NCBI GenBank assembly: GCA_002308815.1
Contig: DBVX01000041.1
Span: 20,497 to 30,528 of the forward strand
Origin: Bacteroidales bacterium UBA1253
GTDB taxonomy: Bacteria; Bacteroidota; Bacteroidia; Bacteroidales; Paludibacteraceae
Length of the DNA stretch: 10,032 bases
Direction: 5' to 3'
The notes beneath the pieces are model-generated. The model was not told where the DNA came from and searched no databases. It was given only the letters and a program-made list of their open reading frames with translations. Below, piece after piece: positions 5,410 to 10,032 of this stretch. Positions within the stretch are counted from its first letter, which is position 1, and every line of letters starts with the position of its first letter. The position numbers and the translations under genes are program-made.

Positions 5410-6786
5410 ATGAACAACAAAACAATAGTCATATTGGGTGCCGGCGAGAGCGGGACGGGTGCCGCCATACTGGCACAGGCGAAGGGTATGGACGTGTTTG
5501 TGTCCGATTCGGGTGCCATCAAGCCCGCCTACAAGGCTCTGCTGGATGCCAACGGCATCGCATGGGAGGAGAACGGACACACGGAGGAGAAAGTTCTCCG
5601 CGCAGACGAGGTGGTGAAGAGTCCGGGCATACCCGATAACGCTCCGCTGATTGTGCAACTGCGCGAGAAGGGCATACCCGTCATCTCCGAGATTGAGTTC
5701 GCGGCACGTTACACGTCGGCAAAGATGATTTGCATCACCGGCTCCAACGGCAAGACGACCACCACCTCGCTCATCTATGACATGCTGCGCCGCGCCGGAC
5801 TGGATGTCGGTCTGGCGGGCAACATCGGCAACTCGCTCGCCCTGCAGGTGGCGCGCGGCGACCATGCCTACTACGTCATCGAACTGTCCTCGTTCCAACT
5901 CGACAACATGTACGACTTCCGCGCGGACATAGCCATTCTGCTGAACATAACGCCTGACCATCTGGACCGCTATGAGTTTGAGTTCCAGAACTATGTGAAC
6001 GCCAAGTTCCGCATCACGCGCAACCAGACACAGCGGGACGCTTTCATCTACTGGAGCGAAGACCCCGTCATTGACCGCGAGATCGCGCGTATCCAACCCC
6101 GCGCTACCCTCTATCCGTTCGGCAGCAAGGAGAAGCACAACGTGGCATACACGGACGGCGGACATCTGGTGGTGGCGGCGCGCAAGGAGGTCGAACCTTT
6201 GGAAATACCATTGGAGCAGTTGGCGTTGCAAGGCAAGCACAACCGCCTCAACTCGATGGCGGCTTCCATCGCGGCGCAGTTGCTTGACATAAAAAACGAT
6301 ACCATCCGCGAGTTGCTGCGGACCTTCGCGGGTGTGCCGCACCGATTGCAGTATGTCGCCTCCGTCAAAGGCGTGCGTTACATCAACGACAGCAAGGCGA
6401 CCAACGTCAATTCCTGCTGGTACGCCCTTGAGGCGATGACCACACCGACCGTACTCATCCTTGGCGGCAAGGACAAGGGCAACGACTACAGCGAGATTGA
6501 CCAGTTGGTGCTGGAGAAATGCCACACGCTGGTCTTTATGGGGCTGCACAATGAGAAACTGGAGGAGCATTTCGGGGCGTTGGGGTACGCGGATGGAAAA
6601 GTTGAACCGCAGGCGGAACGGAAGTACTACAGCACCCACAGCCTTGACGATGCCGTGGCGGCTTGCGCGGATGCGGCACGCGACGGTGACACGGTGCTGC
6701 TCTCGCCCTGCTGCGCCAGTTTCGACCTGTTCAAGAACATGGAAGACCGTGGAGAACAATTCAAGACATTAGTAAGAGCATTATAA
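5410..6786 (+). CDS. murD: UDP-MurNAc-L-alanine:D-glutamate ligase MurD
   Basis: This cytoplasmic Mur ligase adds D-glutamate to UDP-MurNAc-L-alanine using ATP. The 458 residues show an N-terminal nucleotide-binding fold with GAGESGTGAA (10-19), the ATP P-loop GSNGKTTTT (111-119), ELSSFQLD (158-165), LNITPDHLDRYE (178-189), the probable carbamylated Lys199, GKHNRLNSMAA (275-285), GVPHRLQY (308-315), INDSKATN (325-332), LGGKDKGNDY (351-360) and the C-terminal SPCCASFD (432-439). Length fits the family. The start at 5410 is supported by a Shine-Dalgarno match and by the N-terminal motif. The gene lies 31 bases after mraY and 9 bases before ftsW. From the start to base 6759 (450 codons) there is no TTA, CTA or TCA codon, in sharp contrast to ftsW. 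Confidence 0.97.
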   Translation: MNNKTIVILGAGESGTGAAILAQAKGMDVFVSDSGAIKPAYKALLDANGIAWEENGHTEEKVLRADEVVKSPGIPDNAPLIVQLREKGIPVISEIEFAARYTSAKMICITGSNGKTTTTSLIYDMLRRAGLDVGLAGNIGNSLALQVARGDHAYYVIELSSFQLDNMYDFRADIAILLNITPDHLDRYEFEFQNYVNAKFRITRNQTQRDAFIYWSEDPVIDREIARIQPRATLYPFGSKEKHNVAYTDGGHLVVAARKEVEPLEIPLEQLALQGKHNRLNSMAASIAAQLLDIKNDTIRELLRTFAGVPHRLQYVASVKGVRYINDSKATNVNSCWYALEAMTTPTVLILGGKDKGNDYSEIDQLVLEKCHTLVFMGLHNEKLEEHFGALGYADGKVEPQAERKYYSTHSLDDAVAACADAARDGDTVLLSPCCASFDLFKNMEDRGEQFKTLVRAL

Positions 6787-6795
6787 GAAAACAAT

Positions 6796-8088
6796 ATGTT
6801 AGACAAATTCTTCAGCAAGAAATTCAAAGGCGACGGAATCATCTGGGCAGTATTTTTCCTGCTCTGTATCATCAGTATTATCGAGGTATACAGTGCCTCG
6901 AGTGTGCTGACATACAAGAGTGGAAACTATTGGAGTCCTGTCCTCAAACATTTCGGCCTGCTGGTAGTGGGCTTTGTCTGCATGATTGTTGTCTTGAACA
7001 TTAAGTGTAAATACTTCAAGATTGTCACCCCATTCCTGTTACTTGCCGCCTTCATCACACTTTTGTGGGTATTGGTGGCTGGCCAGTCCACGAATGGAGC
7101 ACAGAGATGGATTAGCCTTGTTGGTATTCAATTCCAACCTTCAGAGATAGCCAAAGGCGCTATGGTGCTGGCAGTTGCCCAGATACTGAGCGCCATGCAG
7201 ACCGAGCGAGGTGCCGACCGGCGCGCATTTAAGTATATAATGATTGTCTGTGCATTCATCATCCCACTCATCATGGTCGAGAACCTGTCTACGGCAGCAC
7301 TGTTATGTCTGGTCATAGTGATGATGATGTTTATCGGAAGAGTGCCTATGGCACAAATAGGCAGACTGATGGGTATTGGTATGTTATTGCTGATCTTTGC
7401 CATATCAATGATTATGCTTGTGGGAAAGGAAGACACTTCTAACAATGACACAAAGTTAGCCATCACCGAACAGACGGTAGAAGCAGAGATACAAAAGCCC
7501 AGCAAACTGGAAAAGATTTTCCACCGTGCGGGAACATGGAAATCACGTATCATCAAACACCTTGACAACAAGGAAATCTCGCCTTATGAGGTCGATTTGG
7601 ACAAGGACGCGCAAGTGGCTCATGCCAACATTGCCATTGCATCATCGAACATTGTCGGCAAAGGACCTGGAAACTCTGTAGAGCGTGACTTCCTGTCGCA
7701 GGCGTTCTCCGATTTCATATACGCCATTATTATCGAGGAGATGGGTATCATTGGAGCGTTTGTCGTATGTCTGCTATACATCATTCTTCTCTTCAGGACT
7801 GCCAGCATAGCCAACCGTTGTGTGAATACATTCCCCGCATTGCTCATCATGGGACTGGCCTTATTGTTAGTCACTCAGGCACTGTTCAATATGTTGGTAG
7901 CCGTGGGATTGGTACCAGTTACCGGACAACCATTGCCACTCATCAGCAAGGGTGGTACATCGACCATTATCAACTGCATCTATATTGGCGCCATCCTAAG
8001 CGTCAGTTATTCAGCTAAGAAAAAAGATGAGGAACTGGGCGAAAACGACAAAAACAAACAGGTGAAAGTAGCTTATCAACAAGCATAA
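6796..8088 (+). CDS. ftsW: Septal peptidoglycan glycosyltransferase FtsW (SEDS family)
   Basis: This inner-membrane SEDS protein polymerises lipid II at the division septum together with the class B penicillin-binding protein FtsI. The 430 residues contain about ten membrane segments and family motifs: VYSASS (31-36), GAQRWI (101-106), QPSEIAKG (114-121), ENLSTA (162-167), GKGPGNSV (288-295), SDFIYAIIIEEMG (305-317) with Asp306 at the position of the essential periplasmic Asp, and TGQPLPLISKGGTS (376-389). A polar stretch at about 210-275 is longer than in E. coli FtsW. The hydrophilic tail after 406 should be cytoplasmic. The gene lies 9 bases after murD. Codon use changes here: TTA occurs already as codon 2, and I count about 14 TTA, CTA or TCA codons in this gene against one in murD. 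Confidence 0.96.
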   Translation: MLDKFFSKKFKGDGIIWAVFFLLCIISIIEVYSASSVLTYKSGNYWSPVLKHFGLLVVGFVCMIVVLNIKCKYFKIVTPFLLLAAFITLLWVLVAGQSTNGAQRWISLVGIQFQPSEIAKGAMVLAVAQILSAMQTERGADRRAFKYIMIVCAFIIPLIMVENLSTAALLCLVIVMMMFIGRVPMAQIGRLMGIGMLLLIFAISMIMLVGKEDTSNNDTKLAITEQTVEAEIQKPSKLEKIFHRAGTWKSRIIKHLDNKEISPYEVDLDKDAQVAHANIAIASSNIVGKGPGNSVERDFLSQAFSDFIYAIIIEEMGIIGAFVVCLLYIILLFRTASIANRCVNTFPALLIMGLALLLVTQALFNMLVAVGLVPVTGQPLPLISKGGTSTIINCIYIGAILSVSYSAKKKDEELGENDKNKQVKVAYQQA

Positions 8089-8109
8089 CAATTTTTATCA
8101 AAGAAATTA

Positions 8110-8139
8110 TTGAGAAAAGAAATATTTTCATTAATTTTG
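8110..8139 (+). promoter_or_regulatory. Candidate Bacteroidetes-type promoter for murG
   Basis: In the 73-base gap between ftsW and murG, TAATTTTG at 8132-8139 matches the Bacteroidetes -7 consensus TAnnTTTG exactly. A TTG at 8110-8112 sits 19 bases upstream, the expected position of the -33 element (TTTG/TTG). Transcription would start a few bases after 8139, giving a leader of roughly 15-20 bases before the murG ATG at 8162. This is the only long gap among mraY, murD, ftsW, murG and murC, so an internal promoter is plausible. It is a sequence match only. Confidence 0.6.
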
Positions 8140-8161
8140 CACACTATAGTATCACGAGAAT

Positions 8162-9268
8162 ATGGACGACGAAATAAGAGTAATCATCAGTGGCGGTGGC
8201 ACAGGAGGCCACATCTTTCCTGCTATCTCCATAGCGAATGCCATCAAGGCTAAACACCCAGCAGCCAAAATACTATTTGTCGGGGCATTGGGACGCATGG
8301 AGATGCAGCGTGTTCCTGCTGCAGGATACGAGATTAAGGGTCTTCCCATCTGTGGTTTTGACCGCAAGAACCTATTGAGAAACTTCTCTGTATTACTGAA
8401 GATTTGGAAAAGCCAGCGTTTAGCCAAGAAGATTATCAAAGATTTCCGTCCGATGGCGGCAGTAGGTGTTGGCGGTTATGCCAGTGGTCCTACGCTCAAC
8501 AAGGCTGCTGCGATGGGCATCCCATGTCTCATACAGGAGCAGAATTCTTATGCTGGCGTTACCAACAAACTGCTGGCTAAGAAAGCGCAGAAGATATGTG
8601 TGGCCTACGAGGGTATGGAGCGTTTCTTTCCTGCGGAGAAGATTCTTATGACCGGCAATCCGGTTCGCCAATCGTTGCTGGAGACAAATATCTCACATGA
8701 GGATGCCATCAAAGCATTCGGACTGGACCCGCAGAAGAAAACTATTCTCTTGGTGGGTGGAAGTCTCGGAGCACGCACCATCAACGAAAGCGTACTTCAA
8801 CACCTCGACCTCGTAGAATCGTCGGGCGTACAGTTTATCTGGCAAACTGGCAAGTATTATCACGAAGCCATACAGGAACAACTGAAAGACAAACAGTTGC
8901 CCATGCTGAAAGTACTTGACTTTATTAGCGACATGGGGGCTGCCTATAAGGCTGCCGATTTAGTCATCAGCCGGGCCGGAGCCAGCAGTATCTCAGAGTT
9001 CTGTCTCATAGGTAAGCCTGTTATATTGGTACCTTCGCCCAACGTTGCCGAGGACCATCAGACAAAGAACGCCTTGGCACTGGTCAACAAAGACGCAGCT
9101 ATCTACGTGAAAGATGCTGATGCTCCTGCCGAGCTGCTACCGATGGCAGTCAAAACAGTTCAGGACACGAAACGTCTGAACACCCTGAGCGAGAACATTC
9201 TAAAACTTGCACTTCCCAATTCGGCAAGCATCATAGCCGAGGAAGTCATTAAGATGATGAAGAAATAA
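8162..9268 (+). CDS. murG: UDP-GlcNAc:lipid I GlcNAc transferase MurG
   Basis: This family-28 glycosyltransferase is peripheral on the cytoplasmic side of the membrane and adds GlcNAc to lipid I to form lipid II. The 368 residues show the N-terminal lipid I-binding domain with SGGGTGGHIFPA (10-21), GVGGYASGP (102-110) and EQNSYAGVTN (126-135), and the C-terminal UDP-GlcNAc domain with GGSLGART (199-206), FIWQTGKYY (225-233), SRAGASSISE (270-279, the region binding uracil and ribose) and AEDHQTKNA (296-304). Length is normal. The ATG at 8162 follows a candidate promoter, and the glycine-rich motif begins at residue 10, as expected. The stop codon directly abuts the murC start. Codon use matches ftsW and murC, not murD. 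Confidence 0.97.
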   Translation: MDDEIRVIISGGGTGGHIFPAISIANAIKAKHPAAKILFVGALGRMEMQRVPAAGYEIKGLPICGFDRKNLLRNFSVLLKIWKSQRLAKKIIKDFRPMAAVGVGGYASGPTLNKAAAMGIPCLIQEQNSYAGVTNKLLAKKAQKICVAYEGMERFFPAEKILMTGNPVRQSLLETNISHEDAIKAFGLDPQKKTILLVGGSLGARTINESVLQHLDLVESSGVQFIWQTGKYYHEAIQEQLKDKQLPMLKVLDFISDMGAAYKAADLVISRAGASSISEFCLIGKPVILVPSPNVAEDHQTKNALALVNKDAAIYVKDADAPAELLPMAVKTVQDTKRLNTLSENILKLALPNSASIIAEEVIKMMKK

Positions 9269-10032
9269 ATGGAACTTAAAAAAATAAAAGCGGTATATTT
9301 CATTGGAGCAGGCGGCATAGGCATGAGTGCTATCGCCCGCTACTTCATGAGCAAGGGGCTTGTTGTGGCAGGATACGACAAGACCCCATCCGACTTGACG
9401 CACCAACTGGAGAAAGAAGGCATGCTCATTCACTATGAGGAAAGCGTGGACGATATTCCACGTGCCTGTACGAATCCGTTGACAACATTGGTGGTTTACA
9501 CTCCCGCCATCCCTGCTGAGCACAAAGAACTGGTATGGTTTAAAGAAAAAGGATTCGAGATTCAGAAACGTTCTCAGGTATTAGGAACACTTACCTGGAC
9601 CCATAAAGGTCTCTGTTTTGCTGGAACCCACGGAAAAACCACCACGTCGACGATGTGTGCCCATATCATGCACCAAAGCCATCTGGACTGTAACGCCTTC
9701 CTGGGAGGCATCTCGAAGAACTATGGCACCAACTACATCCTAAGCCGCGACAGCGATTATGTAGTTATTGAGGCCGATGAGTTCGACCGCTCTTTCCATT
9801 GGCTACGCCCATGGATGACTGTCATCACATCAACAGATCCGGATCATTTGGACATTTACGGTACAAAAGAAGCATATCTGGAGAGCTTCCGTCACTACAC
9901 CACGCTCATTCAACCTGGAGGAGCACTTATCATTCACCGCGGACTGGAAATGAGACCTAATGTTCAGGAAGGCATCAAAACCTATGAATACGGCCTTGAC
10001 GAAGGTGATTTCCATGCCGAGAACATTGTCAT
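9269..10032 (+). CDS. murC: UDP-MurNAc:L-alanine ligase MurC, 3' end outside the window
   Basis: This cytoplasmic ligase adds L-alanine to UDP-MurNAc, the first peptide step of the pathway. The frame stays open from the ATG at 9269 to the window end (254 codons plus two bases), with no stop. Visible are the N-terminal nucleotide-binding motif GAGGIGMSA (13-21), YTPAIPAEH (77-85), the ATP P-loop GTHGKTTTS (119-127), EADEFDRSF (168-176) and the DPDHLDIYG block (190-198). Full MurC is about 450-490 residues, so the C-terminal domain is missing. The start codon follows the murG stop (TAA then ATG) with no gap, suggesting translational coupling. In Bacteroidota ftsQ, ftsA and ftsZ would be expected downstream. 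Confidence 0.97.
   Translation, partial: MELKKIKAVYFIGAGGIGMSAIARYFMSKGLVVAGYDKTPSDLTHQLEKEGMLIHYEESVDDIPRACTNPLTTLVVYTPAIPAEHKELVWFKEKGFEIQKRSQVLGTLTWTHKGLCFAGTHGKTTTSTMCAHIMHQSHLDCNAFLGGISKNYGTNYILSRDSDYVVIEADEFDRSFHWLRPWMTVITSTDPDHLDIYGTKEAYLESFRHYTTLIQPGGALIIHRGLEMRPNVQEGIKTYEYGLDEGDFHAENIV

Noticed and set aside
5386..6759. 457-codon open frame on the minus strand opposite nearly all of murD
   Set aside because: It is exactly in register with murD codons and exists because murD avoids TTA, CTA and TCA, which would read as stops on the other strand. The sense protein has every MurD motif; the antisense translation resembles no family I know.

Overview
The window is a segment of the dcw (division and cell wall) cluster of a Bacteroidota bacterium, most likely of the order Bacteroidales (Prevotella/Bacteroides-like). 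The evidence is the gene order murE-mraY-murD-ftsW-murG-murC, the lineage-typical features of MraY (a long periplasmic insert and a TPLHDHF motif), mostly A-rich start regions without Shine-Dalgarno sequences, and a Bacteroidetes-type -33/-7 promoter upstream of murG. All genes lie on the + strand. The genus call is inference.

Layout: the C-terminal three quarters of murE (1-1065) is followed by about 3 kb of accessory genes (1066-4106), then mraY (4107-5378), murD (5410-6786), ftsW (6796-8088), murG (8162-9268) and the 5' part of murC (9269 to the window end). The cell-wall genes form one pathway. MurC, MurD and MurE add amino acids to UDP-MurNAc, with MurE adding meso-diaminopimelate. MraY moves the product onto undecaprenyl phosphate (lipid I), MurG adds GlcNAc (lipid II), and FtsW polymerises lipid II at the division septum.

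The unusual part is the insertion between murE and mraY, which are usually adjacent. It holds a RhuM-family protein that appears to have lost its middle by an in-frame deletion. After it, in AT-rich DNA (about 33-38% G+C in sampled rows), come a small Cys4 protein, a D12-class adenine methyltransferase lacking its normal C-terminus, a winged-helix plus nuclease-like protein that is the candidate restriction partner, and a 111-residue protein of unknown function. Next to mraY are a doubtful small basic ORF and a 73-base stretch without any T. No integrase, transposase or obvious terminal repeat is visible. The island therefore looks like a decaying or remodelled restriction-modification cassette embedded in an essential operon.

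A second oddity is compositional. mraY and murD, and the murE rows sampled, are G+C-rich and nearly lack TTA/CTA/TCA codons. ftsW, murG and murC, starting 9 bases after murD, are lower in G+C and use those codons freely. This suggests a mosaic dcw cluster with a recombination boundary near 6787-6795.
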